DNA of 28,890 nt, from the NCBI GenBank assembly GCA_937886445.1, contig CALGBY010000026.1:1-28890 (forward strand), read 5' to 3'. A program made the position numbers and the translations under genes. Positions 16,401 through 23,409 of this stretch are shown one piece after another. The stretch's first letter is position 1. Each line of letters opens with the position of its first letter. Under the pieces are notes generated by a model. It had not been told where the DNA came from, searched no databases, and saw only the letters and a list, made by a program, of their open reading frames with translations. The stretch comes from an uncultured Clostridia bacterium. Lineage in GTDB: Bacteria; Bacillota; Clostridia; Christensenellales; Aristaeellaceae.

Positions 16401-17061
16401 ATATATTTCAGGCCATCCGCTGGATGAATACGCGCAGATCCTGGATGGATTATCTTTTTCCACCGCCTCCGTTGCCAGGATGAGCGATCTGCCCGACGGC
16501 GGCCTTTCCATGGACGGAATGCCGGTACAGATGGGCGGCATCATCACGGAAAGCCATTCCAAGGCCACTAAAAAAGGATCGATGATGGGCTTTATCACGC
16601 TGGAGGACCTGACCGGGCAGATAGAATGCCTGCTCTTCCCCCGTGTGTGGGATCTGTACGGCCGTTCAGCCGAGGCGGACGCGGCCGTGCTGCTTACCGG
16701 CAAGCTTTCGGTGCGTGAGGAGGAGCCTGTCAAGCTGATCGTGGATATGCTTGAGCCGCTGAGCGGAGGCGCCGGAAAGGCCATGCCGAAGGAAAAGCCG
16801 AAGGATACGCGTACGGACGCCGAAAAAGCAAGGGACGCGAAGGAAAAGCTCTACCTGCGTATGGAACGCGCCCTTCTCCCCGCCTGTGAAAAGGTGCTGC
16901 GGGAGGATGCCGGCAGCGTGCCTGTATATGTCAACCTGCCGTCAGAGGGCATTACCCTGCTGATGCCTTCCGAATGCTGGGTGCGTTCCGGAAAGGACAC
17001 CGAGGCGCGCCTGATGCACCTTCTGCCTGCAGAAAATATGAAAACGGTGATACGCCCATGA
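13471..17061 (+). CDS. dnaE: DNA polymerase III subunit alpha (DnaE type)
   Basis: This is the replicative polymerase catalytic subunit, 1196 aa, of normal DnaE length. The N-terminal PHP domain starts with HLHLHTEYSLLDG and continues with ITDHG. The polymerase core shows GPGRGSGAGSIVAY. It also has the two catalytic aspartates of PDIDVD (Asp394, Asp396) and a third at KMDFLGLRTL (Asp546). A VYQEQVMQI segment and the tandem helix-hairpin-helix region follow, and an OB-fold lies near 1015-1095 (VQMGGIITE to VDMLEPL). There is no embedded exonuclease domain, so it is DnaE and not PolC. SD AGAGGAGG precedes the ATG. The stop overlaps the next gene by 4 bases. Confidence 0.97.
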   Translation: MSFAHLHLHTEYSLLDGACRIKQLVQRLKELKMDSCAITDHGVLYGAVDFYSACTEAGIHPVIGCEVYVCPDMNDKQAAMREYSHLILLCENQKGWENLMYLCSEAFINGFYYKPRIDYSLLRSHHEGLIAMSACLSGDLPKLLLDGRYDEAEKYALGMRDMMGDNNYFIEIMDHGITEEKTVLPRLIALSKKTGIPLVATNDCHYLARADADAQEVLMCIQTGKTLDDEDRMRMETRELYVKSEEEMLHLFPACRDAVERTEEIAKRCRVDFEFGKTKLPKYPVPEGETSESMLRRLCGEGFRERYAPDDETAKARLEYELSVISRMGYVDYFLIVWDFIRYAKEHGIFVGPGRGSGAGSIVAYCLNITMLDPLRYNLLFERFLNPERVSMPDIDVDICDDGRQKVIDYVGRKYGADRVCQIITFGTMAARQSVRDVGRVMGLPYAVCDSIVRMIPTDLGITLEKALQTSKDLKSQYDNDETVKKLIDMSMALEGMPRNTSTHAAGVLICGRPATELVPLQRNDEVITTQFPMGTVEKLGLLKMDFLGLRTLTVIRDTLDMISGGGERMKPEDIPLDDPEVYDMIGRGDTDAVFQLESAGMRSFLANMKPRCFEDVIAAISLYRPGPMDSIPKYIAGKQHPEQVKYLCEELRPILDVTYGCMVYQEQVMQIVRDLAGYSYGRSDLVRRAMAKKKKDVMARERQNFVYGNEEEHVPGAVKKGIPAETAEQLFDEMSAFASYAFNKPHAACYAIVALETAWLKCHYPAQLMAATMNSVMNDSAKVASYIHYCRKHGIPLLPPRVNSSLSKFSVTEYEKLKENVPPVFRQPGSTPSGGTARKAEKGTAAILFGMSGVKNVGGLAVDEIVREREAGGPYENIFDFCRRVGGEKINKRAVESLIRAGCFDGLGANRCQCMAVYETAMDAESGRRRQNVSGQVSLFDIGQAAESMRVTDDFPVLSEYPLREKLMMEKEMCGVYISGHPLDEYAQILDGLSFSTASVARMSDLPDGGLSMDGMPVQMGGIITESHSKATKKGSMMGFITLEDLTGQIECLLFPRVWDLYGRSAEADAAVLLTGKLSVREEEPVKLIVDMLEPLSGGAGKAMPKEKPKDTRTDAEKARDAKEKLYLRMERALLPACEKVLREDAGSVPVYVNLPSEGITLLMPSECWVRSGKDTEARLMHLLPAENMKTVIRP

Positions 17062-17933
17062 AAAAACCAGTTCACATCACAGTTAAAAAAGCCGCCGTAT
17101 GGGCGGTGATCATCAACACGCTGGAGATCCTGGCGGCGCTCGCGCTGCTGGTGCTGGCGGTCTTCTTTCCCTCCGGCCTTTCCCGGAGGGCTGAAACGGT
17201 GCTGCTCATCCTGCTCACAGGGATCGTGGTCTGGGGCGCCGCAGTGGATATCAGGGAGGCGCTCTTCGCCGGCCGGCTCAGCCGCAGGTTTCACGGTCTG
17301 GACCGAACGGTGACCGAGATGAGCGATTTCAACCGTGCTCTGCGCGCGCAGAGACACGATTTTATGGGGCACCTTCAGGTGGTATCCTCCCTGCTTGAAA
17401 TGGAGGAATACGCGGACGCGAAGGAATATATCAGCAAGGTAAGCGGCGATGTGCGTTCGCTCAGCACCTTCATGCGCACCGCCTGCGTGCCCGTCAACGC
17501 GCTGCTGCGCGCGAAATCGGCCGAGTGCGGGGCAAAGGGCATTTCCCTCACGGTGGAAGCAAGAGCCTCCTGGGATAAGTTGCCCCTTCCCGGCTGGGAA
17601 ATGTGCCGGGTGCTGGGCAACCTGATTGATAACGCGGCGGACGCGCTCGCGGGAAGAAGCGATGCCCGCATCACGGTCACCCTTACCGAAAGCGAAAAGG
17701 AATGCGCGTTCACGGTGGAAAACAACGGCCCCGATATTCCAAAAGGCCTGCTCGGAACGCTTTTTGAAGCCGGCGTCTCCTCAAAGGGCAAAGGCCGCGG
17801 CATGGGCCTGTACATCTCAAAAAAGATCCTTCAGGATGCCGGCGGAACGCTCACCTGTGAAAGCGAAAACGGAACGACTCGCTTTTCGGGAAGGGTTCCG
17901 AAAGCCGCCGAAGGGGTCACAACACAGGGATAA
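17058..17933 (+). CDS. Sensor histidine kinase, SpoOB/CitA-like type, orphan
   Basis: The 291-residue protein has two N-terminal membrane segments (about 12-36 and 45-63) and almost no extracellular loop. The phosphoacceptor is His100 in RAQRHDFMGHLQVV, the SPOB/CitA-DcuS form of the H-box. A HATPase domain follows with NLIDNAADAL (N-box) and GKGRGMGLYISKK (G-boxes), so ATP binding should be intact. The ATG overlaps the dnaE TGA (ATGA), which means translation is coupled to the replicative polymerase. No response regulator gene lies next to it. A strong terminator follows at 17992. The signal is unknown; with so small an extracytoplasmic part it may sense membrane state or a cytoplasmic partner (inference). 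Confidence 0.9.
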   Translation: MKKPVHITVKKAAVWAVIINTLEILAALALLVLAVFFPSGLSRRAETVLLILLTGIVVWGAAVDIREALFAGRLSRRFHGLDRTVTEMSDFNRALRAQRHDFMGHLQVVSSLLEMEEYADAKEYISKVSGDVRSLSTFMRTACVPVNALLRAKSAECGAKGISLTVEARASWDKLPLPGWEMCRVLGNLIDNAADALAGRSDARITVTLTESEKECAFTVENNGPDIPKGLLGTLFEAGVSSKGKGRGMGLYISKKILQDAGGTLTCESENGTTRFSGRVPKAAEGVTTQG

Positions 17934-17991
17934 ACCCGCCGGGGTGAATTGATCCGTGTTTATTCTAAAAACATGGCGAAACGAAACAGAT

Positions 17992-18026
17992 ACCGGGATC
18001 AGCGGAAACGCTTTTCCCGGTTTTTT
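17992..18026 (+). terminator. Intrinsic terminator of the dnaE-histidine kinase transcript
   Basis: ACCGGGA pairs with TCCCGGT, with an inner AGCG-GAAA-CGCT tetraloop stem, followed by TTTTTT. It lies about 60 bases after the kinase stop and is the clearest terminator in the window. Confidence 0.9.
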
Positions 18027-18124
18027 GTATTTTCTGGCGATGCGCGGCTGTGAAAGTCAGGCTCAAGGCCGCTCCTCCCATTTCGTTCTCTCCGGTTCGC
18101 GAAATGTCATGTGCTTGCGGACGG

Positions 18125-18153
18125 TTGCAATACAGAAAAAGATATGCTATGAT
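18125..18153 (+). promoter_or_regulatory. Promoter with no evident downstream gene
   Basis: TTGCAA (18125-18130) and TATGAT (18148-18153) have a 17-base spacer, and TGC before the -10 makes it an extended form. Transcription would run about 70 bases through a GC-rich stretch with complementary segments and then into the MITE-like element. No plus-strand gene follows. It may serve a small RNA or a gene that has been lost. Confidence 0.6.
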
Positions 18154-18229
18154 AGTAGAACTTTCCACTATTTCGCCGGTCGGAGCGCGGAAAGGAACGT
18201 CGGCCGGACGGCAGTCATTTTCAGCAGGC

Positions 18230-18393
18230 TAGGGTGTGTCTCTAAAATGAGGGATGTGCAGTTTCAAGCAGATTTTCCGTCAGTTCAAGGCGAAGAGCCG
18301 AAGGTTTACTGGAGGTAAATCGAGGTTCGACAACGCAGAAATGGCGGAAAAGATGCTGAAAATGCATCGTTTTGAATTTAGAAACACACCCTA
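18230..18393. mobile_element. MITE-like element, 164 bp, TA-bounded terminal inverted repeats
   Basis: The left end TAGGGTGTGTCTCTAAA and the inverted right end TAGGGTGTGTTTCTAAA differ at one base in 17. TA at both tips fits the TA target preference of IS630/Tc1-mariner-type elements. The interior has no gene and can fold as a long imperfect hairpin (TTTTCCG with CGGAAAA, and a central TTTAC-N5-GTAAA). The right tip supplies the TAG stop of the adjacent minus-strand gene. No transposase is present in the window, so it would depend on one elsewhere. Confidence 0.75.
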
Positions 18394-18933
18394 ATCTTTA
18401 TCCCGTTTCTGTTCAAGATATCTCATGATCAGCGTTCCGGCCGTGCGGGAAAGCGGGATGTGCTTTCTAAGGCCCTCAGCGGTCAGTGCGGAAAGGCGGG
18501 AGGCAAGCGTTTCCTTCTCCCTTTCGCCTGCTGAAAGGTGATACAGCACCGTTTGGAGCAGCTCCGCCCTGTACGGGTAAGGGGCGTCTCCGCCCCTCTC
18601 GAGGCACAGCCGGGCCTGTGTGTACAATACGGCGTCCGTCTCATCAAGGCACACCTCCCTGATGCCCGGGCACAAAGACAGTTCTGCCTCCCCGCAGAGG
18701 GCTTCTGCGCAGCGCAGCCCCTGCCCGGAAAGCACCCACAAAAAGCGCCCGTCCTTTTCACTTATATTGAAAAGCTCCTGCTCACGCGGCGGGCGAGGAG
18801 ATACAAAAAGCGCTTCCGCGCTGCGGGAGCGGTATACTCCGCCCTCCGCCGCGAGACGCGCCCTGCTGCGCAGAAGCAAAAACAGCTCTTCCGCGCTCAG
18901 TCTTTTCTGTTCAGTTCCGTCTTCCTTCAGCAT
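18391..18933 (-). CDS. Hypothetical protein, C-terminus defined by the MITE-like element
   Basis: I do not recognise this 180-residue protein. It has no signal peptide or membrane span. It is rich in Glu, Arg, Leu and Cys, with a helical N-terminal part and leucine-rich C-terminal helices ending in YLEQKRDKD. The TAG stop is formed by the TA-G at the tip of the inserted element, so the original protein may have been longer. The ATG is 3 bases after the stop of the DUF1934 gene with no strong ribosome site, suggesting translational coupling. Two Arg-rich stretches could contact nucleic acid, but this is weak evidence. Confidence 0.65.
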   Translation of the reverse strand: MLKEDGTEQKRLSAEELFLLLRSRARLAAEGGVYRSRSAEALFVSPRPPREQELFNISEKDGRFLWVLSGQGLRCAEALCGEAELSLCPGIREVCLDETDAVLYTQARLCLERGGDAPYPYRAELLQTVLYHLSAGEREKETLASRLSALTAEGLRKHIPLSRTAGTLIMRYLEQKRDKD

Positions 18934-18936
18934 GGC

Positions 18937-19401
18937 TCAGTTTTCGATCTTCGCGTTCGCCTTTTTACCGGAGCGTTTCTTTTCTCCGGGCGCGAAGCGG
19001 ATATTGATCTCATGCATCGCGGCAAACTGCCCCTGCACATCCAGCTGATACTGCAGGTTCACCTCGCCCATCCCGTTATCCACGCTGTAGTGTACCCGCG
19101 TGGGATACACCGCCATATCCAGCGCGCCAAAGGGCGTATTATAGCTACTTTCAAAACGGCGGCCCTTTTTGAACACCATCGCGGTGGAAAACGGACCCTC
19201 CCGCTGCATCGTTACCACACCGTCCTCCATGCTCACCGTTACACGGTTGCTGAAAGCGGAATCAGGCGCGGTCTCGTTATAGCGCAGCTTCCAGGTATCC
19301 CCGTCACCGCTGAGCAGGCCGGTCGTCATCATGCGGATGCTGTCGTCATCCTCGCCCTCCACGGCGCCGGATACCGAAAGAATCACCTGTCTGGATGTCA
19401 T
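18937..19401 (-). CDS. DUF1934/YwiB family beta-barrel protein
   Basis: The protein is 154 aa from ATG 19401. GGAAG is about 5 bases upstream, and the in-frame extension to 19479 lacks a ribosome site. It starts MTSRQVILSVSG and carries the alternating beta-strand pattern of the YwiB family (LRYNETAPDS, VTMQREG, NTPFG, then a tail rich in Lys). Members form a calycin-like barrel of unknown function in Gram-positive bacteria. It has its own promoter overlapping the end of the upstream esterase gene, and the next gene follows after 3 bases. Confidence 0.85.
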   Translation of the reverse strand: MTSRQVILSVSGAVEGEDDDSIRMMTTGLLSGDGDTWKLRYNETAPDSAFSNRVTVSMEDGVVTMQREGPFSTAMVFKKGRRFESSYNTPFGALDMAVYPTRVHYSVDNGMGEVNLQYQLDVQGQFAAMHEINIRFAPGEKKRSGKKANAKIEN

Positions 19402-19450
19402 CTTGCTTCCTGTTTCCTTTCTGCCGGAAGGATCATTTTCCGGTGCAGGC

Positions 19451-19479
19451 ATTATAGCACTTTCCCGTGTCCGGGTCAA
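19451..19479 (-). promoter_or_regulatory. Sigma-A promoter of the DUF1934 gene
   Basis: On the minus strand TTGACC (19474-19479) is 17 bases from TATAAT (19451-19456), with TGC directly before the -10. The -35 overlaps the stop codon of the upstream esterase gene. The ATG at 19401 is about 50 bases downstream. Confidence 0.8.
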
Positions 19480-20495
19480 CCGCGCAGCAGGCGCGCGACC
19501 AGCCTTCCCGTTTTCAGTTGCGTACGCGGAGAAGGATGAAAATCAACGCCGTATCCGTCCCGCGATCTTTGTACCGGCAGGGCGGAAAAGCGCACACGCG
19601 TGTCCCCGGTTTTTTCGCTGTACAGGCGCACCGCTTCCGCGGCGGCCGAGTTCAGGGTATCACCCATCACGCCCAACACGCACAGGATATCCGCTTCCGG
19701 TCTTGCATCGCGCACAGTCTCAAGAAAAGCGATATACGCGTTCCGGTACTCTTCCTGCTTCGCGGCATCCTCTCCCGTATAGGAAATATCGTTGGTGCCG
19801 AGGTTGATCACAACGGTATACGGCCGGAAAGCGGAAAAATCGCGCCGCGTATCCTCCACCCGTCCGCCGTCCGGAAACGGAAAATCGCACGGGCCGAGCT
19901 TTTTCCAGTAAAGCGGCACAAGATCCCGGGCGTTACGCGTGCCGTCCGCGGTATAGCCGCTCGCCAGCCCAAAGCCCGAATAGCAGCTGTAGCAGGCATC
20001 CGCCCGCAACAGAGAGGCGGCGATATACGCGTAGGAGGCGCGTATATCCTCCGTGGCAGTGGAAAACGCGCAGGTCGTGTTTCCGTCCGCGCCGTAGCCG
20101 CAGGTGATGGAATCCCCGATGAACTCGAGCTTTCTCTTTTTCTCCGGCAGAGGGCGCACCCGGCCGTCAAAATCTCTGAGCTCCGCGCCCAGACTGCTGC
20201 GCGGACCCTCGCTCAGCTTCACCACGCGCACCTTTCCGCCTGTTTTTTCGCCCGGCGGCAGCAGGATCTCCTTTTCCTCCCGGTCCAGCACGCCGCATTC
20301 AAGCTCCCGGTCATTCAGATAAACGGCGTAGCGGGCGCGGCTGTTCGGGGCGGAAACACTGCCGTCCCCGTGCAGCACGATCCTGCCGGAGGAGCAGGAG
20401 GAATACGAAAAGCCCATTTCGCTGCCGGAGGAGCACAGCCACACGGTATCCCCGCAGACCCTGTAAAGACCCAGAAGCTTTACACTGTATTTCAT
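19476..20495 (-). CDS. SGNH/GDSL esterase, CE2-like carbohydrate deacetylase type
   Basis: This 339-residue protein has no signal peptide. Residues 1-110 form a beta-sandwich like the N-terminal domain of family CE2 acetyl xylan esterases. The SGNH domain follows: GDSITCGYG with nucleophile Ser129, a block II glycine at the SGFGLASG loop, NLGTND (Asn) and VDFHPS near the C-terminus (Asp-x-His). All four SGNH blocks are visible. Such enzymes remove acetyl groups from plant or microbial polysaccharides. ATG 20495 has GGAG 8 bases upstream; the GTG at 20504 is too close to it. The upstream gene ends 5 bases before the start, so the genes are cotranscribed. Confidence 0.85.
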   Translation of the reverse strand: MKYSVKLLGLYRVCGDTVWLCSSGSEMGFSYSSCSSGRIVLHGDGSVSAPNSRARYAVYLNDRELECGVLDREEKEILLPPGEKTGGKVRVVKLSEGPRSSLGAELRDFDGRVRPLPEKKRKLEFIGDSITCGYGADGNTTCAFSTATEDIRASYAYIAASLLRADACYSCYSGFGLASGYTADGTRNARDLVPLYWKKLGPCDFPFPDGGRVEDTRRDFSAFRPYTVVINLGTNDISYTGEDAAKQEEYRNAYIAFLETVRDARPEADILCVLGVMGDTLNSAAAEAVRLYSEKTGDTRVRFSALPVQRSRDGYGVDFHPSPRTQLKTGRLVARLLRG

Positions 20496-20500
20496 ATCAT

Positions 20501-21271
20501 TCACTCCGCTTCGGCGATCACCGCATTGAACGCGGCGATATTTTCCGTTACCGCGCCCCGCGCGCCGATCCCGTACAGATAAGCAAGATCTCTCTCAGAC
20601 TCCGCCCCGCGGTACACCACGGAAACATCCGCGGCCGCGGCATAATTCACAAGCTGGCTGTTGGCGGTGTTGACTCCGCCGGTCTCCGCAAGGCCGCTCA
20701 TGTTCAGCAGCACAAAGCGGTACGCCGGTTCAAACCCGTATACATTCCGCCTCGCAAGCCCGGGCAGCTCACGCGTCTCCTCGGGACATGCCCCGCGTGT
20801 AAGGCAGATGTCGCTGTCCTCGCCGTAGTTCATATCAAGATAGCGCGCGGTCTCCTCATCGGCGGGCATGATGCACACGCCGTCCTCCTGACCGGCATCA
20901 GAGATGATCTCCGCCAGCAGATCCACAGTCTGCTTCGCCTTTTCTCCGGTATCCGAGAGCACAAGGATCATCGGCGCGGCGTCCAACACGGAGCCGACTC
21001 CGCGTTCAAAGCTGTCCCAATCGGAAAGGCTCAGGGTAAACAGATACATCCCGGCGGGCGTATCCGATTCCGCGTCATTATACAGCGCCGGCATCGCCGC
21101 ATCGTTATCCGTGCCCAGATCCATCACGCGGCAGAATTCATCATTGCACATCTCGCTGTCTACCGTGCTTCTGTGCAGATACATCATGCCCCATACGCTC
21201 AGCGCGATGAGCAGAAACACCGATACGGTGAGAAGCGCGGGAAGTACCTTTTTGCGAACGGAGAGTTTCAT
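20501..21271 (-). CDS. Membrane-anchored extracytoplasmic protein of unknown function
   Basis: The 256-residue protein has a lysine/arginine-rich N-terminus and one transmembrane segment at about 13-32, then an extracytoplasmic domain. That domain alternates beta-strands (MYLFTLSL, MILVLSD) and helices like a TIM-barrel or Rossmann fold. The last strand-helix pairs (VSVVYRGA, LAYLYGIGARGAVTENIAAF) faintly recall the end of glycerophosphodiester phosphodiesterases, but the HR and EDE catalytic motifs of that family are not seen. So either it is a degenerate relative or the resemblance is coincidental. ATG 21271 has AAGGAAG 11 bases upstream; the longer frame to 21346 is less likely. It lies between the MscS channel and the esterase. 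Confidence 0.6.
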   Translation of the reverse strand: MKLSVRKKVLPALLTVSVFLLIALSVWGMMYLHRSTVDSEMCNDEFCRVMDLGTDNDAAMPALYNDAESDTPAGMYLFTLSLSDWDSFERGVGSVLDAAPMILVLSDTGEKAKQTVDLLAEIISDAGQEDGVCIMPADEETARYLDMNYGEDSDICLTRGACPEETRELPGLARRNVYGFEPAYRFVLLNMSGLAETGGVNTANSQLVNYAAAADVSVVYRGAESERDLAYLYGIGARGAVTENIAAFNAVIAEAE

Positions 21272-21340
21272 ATCTGTTGTTCTTCCTTCCTGTATATCAG
21301 GCCTGCCATTGATCCTCAGGCAATGCCCGGAGCAATGAAG

Positions 21341-21359
21341 AATCATGTTCTACATGATT
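21341..21359. other. AT-rich perfect hairpin between mscS and the next gene
   Basis: AATCATGT and ACATGATT form 8 perfect base pairs around a 3-base loop, 10 bases past the MscS stop. On the minus strand it is followed by CTTC and not by a U-run. It could be a weak processing or attenuation signal, or an operator dyad. Confidence 0.4.
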
Positions 21360-21369
21360 ATTTACGGAA

Positions 21370-22287
21370 TTATACCCTGAAGCCGTTTTCCGCCAGCGCC
21401 TCCAGCGCGCAAAGGCGTATCGTCCTTTCCAGTTCCCAGCAATCCGCCACCCTGCAGCGGCTGTCGATACGCACCGTGGCGGCCCGCCCGTCCGCGGCGA
21501 TCACGCCCTCCACGCGGGGAGGTTCGTCGATCAGCGGGCAATCCTCATCCAGCTTTTTCATGGCCTCCTCCAGCACCGCGATGGCCTTCCGGTAATCCTG
21601 CCCGTGCGCCACCGTGATATCCACCAGCGCGCACCGGAAATCCCGCGTCAGGTTGGTCACCGTGCGGATATCACCGTTCGGGATCACCTGCAGGTTGCCG
21701 TTGGTGCAGCGCAGCGCGGTGGTGCGCAGCGCCACATTTTCAACCGTGCCGGTCACCCCGTTCACCGAAATGATGTCCCCCACCTTCACATAGCCGTCAA
21801 TCCACAGAAACAGGCCGGAAAGAGCGTCCTTGACCAGCGTCTGGCTGCCCAGTGAGAGCGCGATGCCGCCCACACCGGCCACGGTAAGCACGCCCGAGGT
21901 ATCCACCCCGGCAATGCTCAGCACCGTTACCAGCATGGCGAAATACAGCGCGTAGGTGTATACGGACAGCGTGAGTGATTCCGCCGTGCGGCGGCCTGAG
22001 GGCGCCTGGATATCCGCTTCGCCGTCAGGAGCGGCGGTAAGGTGGCCGTGCTTTTCAGGATGCCGCCTGCTGTATCTTTTGAAGATCAGGCGTATCAGCG
22101 CCCTGCCCGCCTTGACCAGCAAAAAGCCGATCACGATGATCAGAAGGATCTTCAGCACCCGTCCCCAGGCCCCCGGCAGCAGGCTGTTCCACGCCTTTTG
22201 AAGGGCGCTCTCCTGATCCTCCGCAAACGCCGGAAAAACCATGCCCGCGGCAAGGATACCGCACAGCACCGAAGCGGTCTTCTTCAT
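21370..22287 (-). CDS. MscS-family mechanosensitive ion channel
   Basis: This 305-residue integral membrane protein opens under membrane tension to release solutes after hypo-osmotic shock. A signal-like N-terminus ends AFAED and three hydrophobic spans follow (about 45-66, 105-125 and 130-160). The pore-lining helix resembles MscS TM3 (VAGVGGIALSLGSQTLVKDALSGLFLW is its core). A beta domain with VGDIISVNGVTGTVENVALRTTALR and IPNGDI follows, then an alpha/beta C-terminal domain. ATG 22287 has AGGAGG upstream; the much longer open frame has no ribosome site. A strong promoter lies just upstream, and the following genes at 21271 and 20495 may be transcribed from it. Confidence 0.9.
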   Translation of the reverse strand: MKKTASVLCGILAAGMVFPAFAEDQESALQKAWNSLLPGAWGRVLKILLIIVIGFLLVKAGRALIRLIFKRYSRRHPEKHGHLTAAPDGEADIQAPSGRRTAESLTLSVYTYALYFAMLVTVLSIAGVDTSGVLTVAGVGGIALSLGSQTLVKDALSGLFLWIDGYVKVGDIISVNGVTGTVENVALRTTALRCTNGNLQVIPNGDIRTVTNLTRDFRCALVDITVAHGQDYRKAIAVLEEAMKKLDEDCPLIDEPPRVEGVIAADGRAATVRIDSRCRVADCWELERTIRLCALEALAENGFRV

Positions 22288-22315
22288 ACGCCTTCCCCTC
22301 CTTCTCATCTCAGAA

Positions 22316-22344
22316 ATCATATCAAAAGACAGGTAATCTGTCAA
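22316..22344 (-). promoter_or_regulatory. Sigma-A promoter of the MscS gene
   Basis: On the minus strand a consensus TTGACA (22339-22344) and TATGAT (22316-22321) are 17 bases apart, about 30 bases upstream of ATG 22287, giving a very short leader. Confidence 0.85.
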
Positions 22345-22390
22345 CGAACACGCTTTATGCTCCGGCCCTCCGGATGAGGTGCCGATGGGA

Positions 22391-22424
22391 AGCCTGAAAA
22401 TGTGCTGTTTACTGTTTTCAGGCT
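22391..22424 (-). terminator. 10-bp hairpin touching the phosphoesterase stop codon
   Basis: AGCCTGAAAA (22391-22400) and TTTTCAGGCT (22415-22424) pair perfectly around a 14-base loop. The stem begins within the TAA of the phosphoesterase gene. A short U-tract is missing on the minus strand, although its right arm is A/U-rich. It could act as a terminator or an mRNA stabiliser. Confidence 0.5.
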
Positions 22425-23137
22425 TATTCCTCCGCGTAGAAGGGCATTTCATCCTCAAGGCGCAGCACCGTCGGGCTTCCGCCCGAGGCGGCGCCGGTAT
22501 CGATGTCGATAAAGGAATCGGCGCGGAAGATCCTTCCGGCGTACCGGGAGCCGTAATAGGAAACAGGCGTATGCCCCAGAATGACCGTGGCCTTTCTGAA
22601 CCATTTCTCCTCCGGATGCGGCCTTGTCCACAGCAGCTCATCGGCGGTATAATCGTCCAGATCCTTCTTCTTGGAAAAATTGCCGAGACCGGCGTGCACC
22701 AGCACATACATTTTCCTTTTGATCTTCAGCAGCTCGTACAGCGGCGCCTCTCTCAGGTATTCCATCAGCCCGTCAAGACGGTCACGGTCCTTTGCCGCCA
22801 GCGCTTTCAGGCTCTGCACGGTGGGATAAGCGCCGTTTCTCAGCCATACGGCAGCTGTTTCAAGCTTGTCCGTCGTCAGCTCATCCGCCCCTTTCTCCGT
22901 GATCTCATCAAAAAGAAAGCCGCAGGCCAGCATGAAATGCTCATGGTTTCCCATGATAAAATGCACATTTTCCTGTTCCGACATCCAGAGCAGCGTTTCT
23001 ATGCCGCCGTCCCCGTTCCGGTCGATCACATCCCCCAGTACATACAGCTCGTCATCCTTTCCGAAGCCTGCCTTCTCAAGCAGTGAAAGAAAACGCGCGT
23101 GAGGGTAGCCGTGCAGATCGGAAGTAACAAAATGCAT
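22424..23137 (-). CDS. Metallophosphoesterase (PrpE/ApaH-like serine/threonine phosphatase fold)
   Basis: The protein is 237 aa from ATG 23137, with AAGGAG upstream; the longer frame to 23218 is unlikely. The dinuclear metal site is complete: SDLHG (Asp7, His9), GDVIDRN, GNHE, then VHAGL and GHTP. Length and motif order fit the PPP-type phosphoesterases that include ApaH/PrpE (diadenosine polyphosphate or phosphoprotein hydrolysis). The exact substrate is unknown. It is transcribed away from the alanyl-tRNA synthetase gene. The C-terminal strand reads VLRLEDEMPF. Confidence 0.88.
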   Translation of the reverse strand: MHFVTSDLHGYPHARFLSLLEKAGFGKDDELYVLGDVIDRNGDGGIETLLWMSEQENVHFIMGNHEHFMLACGFLFDEITEKGADELTTDKLETAAVWLRNGAYPTVQSLKALAAKDRDRLDGLMEYLREAPLYELLKIKRKMYVLVHAGLGNFSKKKDLDDYTADELLWTRPHPEEKWFRKATVILGHTPVSYYGSRYAGRIFRADSFIDIDTGAASGGSPTVLRLEDEMPFYAEE

Positions 23138-23225
23138 CCTTTTTCTCTCCTTTTCCGGTATCGCGGCAGTGCCGTGCCTCTCTTTGTTGTTTCGCCGGGA
23201 AGGCCGTATCTCCTGCATGAAAACG

Positions 23226-23238
23226 GTAAATTGTTTAC
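23226..23238. promoter_or_regulatory. Possible operator dyad upstream of the phosphoesterase gene
   Basis: GTAAA-TTG-TTTAC is a perfect 5-bp inverted repeat with a 3-base centre in the phosphoesterase/alaS divergent region, about 90 bases upstream of the phosphoesterase start. It is short, so a chance origin is possible. Confidence 0.25.
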
Positions 23239-23301
23239 ATCCGGGCCGTCCCGGCAGGTCACTGCTTTTGACAGGCGGCAGAAAGAAACGGAAAAGCCTG
23301 T

Positions 23302-23341
23302 GATTTTTTCAAAATCAAGCCATAGATTTTCTTTCAAAATC
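23302..23341. promoter_or_regulatory. Tandem GATTTT/AAAATC dyads abutting the alaS -35
   Basis: Two inverted repeats, GATTTT-N3-AAAATC (23302-23316) and GATTTT-N5-AAAATC (23325-23341), are centred 24 bases apart and end 5 bases before the -35 of the synthetase promoter. This placement suits an activator site, a repressor site or an A/T-rich UP-like element. Confidence 0.4.
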
Positions 23342-23346
23342 TCCCC

Positions 23347-23375
23347 TACACAACAGCAAGGGAATGTGCTATAAT
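23347..23375 (+). promoter_or_regulatory. Extended -10 promoter of the alanyl-tRNA synthetase gene
   Basis: TACACA (23347-23352) and TATAAT (23370-23375) have a 17-base spacer, and TGC precedes the -10. The ATG is 34 bases downstream, so the leader is too short to hold a T-box riboswitch. Confidence 0.75.
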
Positions 23376-23409
23376 AAGGCGAATTTTGTTTTTCGGGGAG
23401 TGTTTGAGT

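Noticed and set aside
20501..21271. Calling this gene a glycerophosphodiester phosphodiesterase
   Set aside because: Only the last strands resemble that family; the HR, ExE and later His catalytic motifs are absent.
23376..23409. T-box riboswitch upstream of alaS
   Set aside because: The leader is only about 30 bases and has no specifier loop or T-box sequence.
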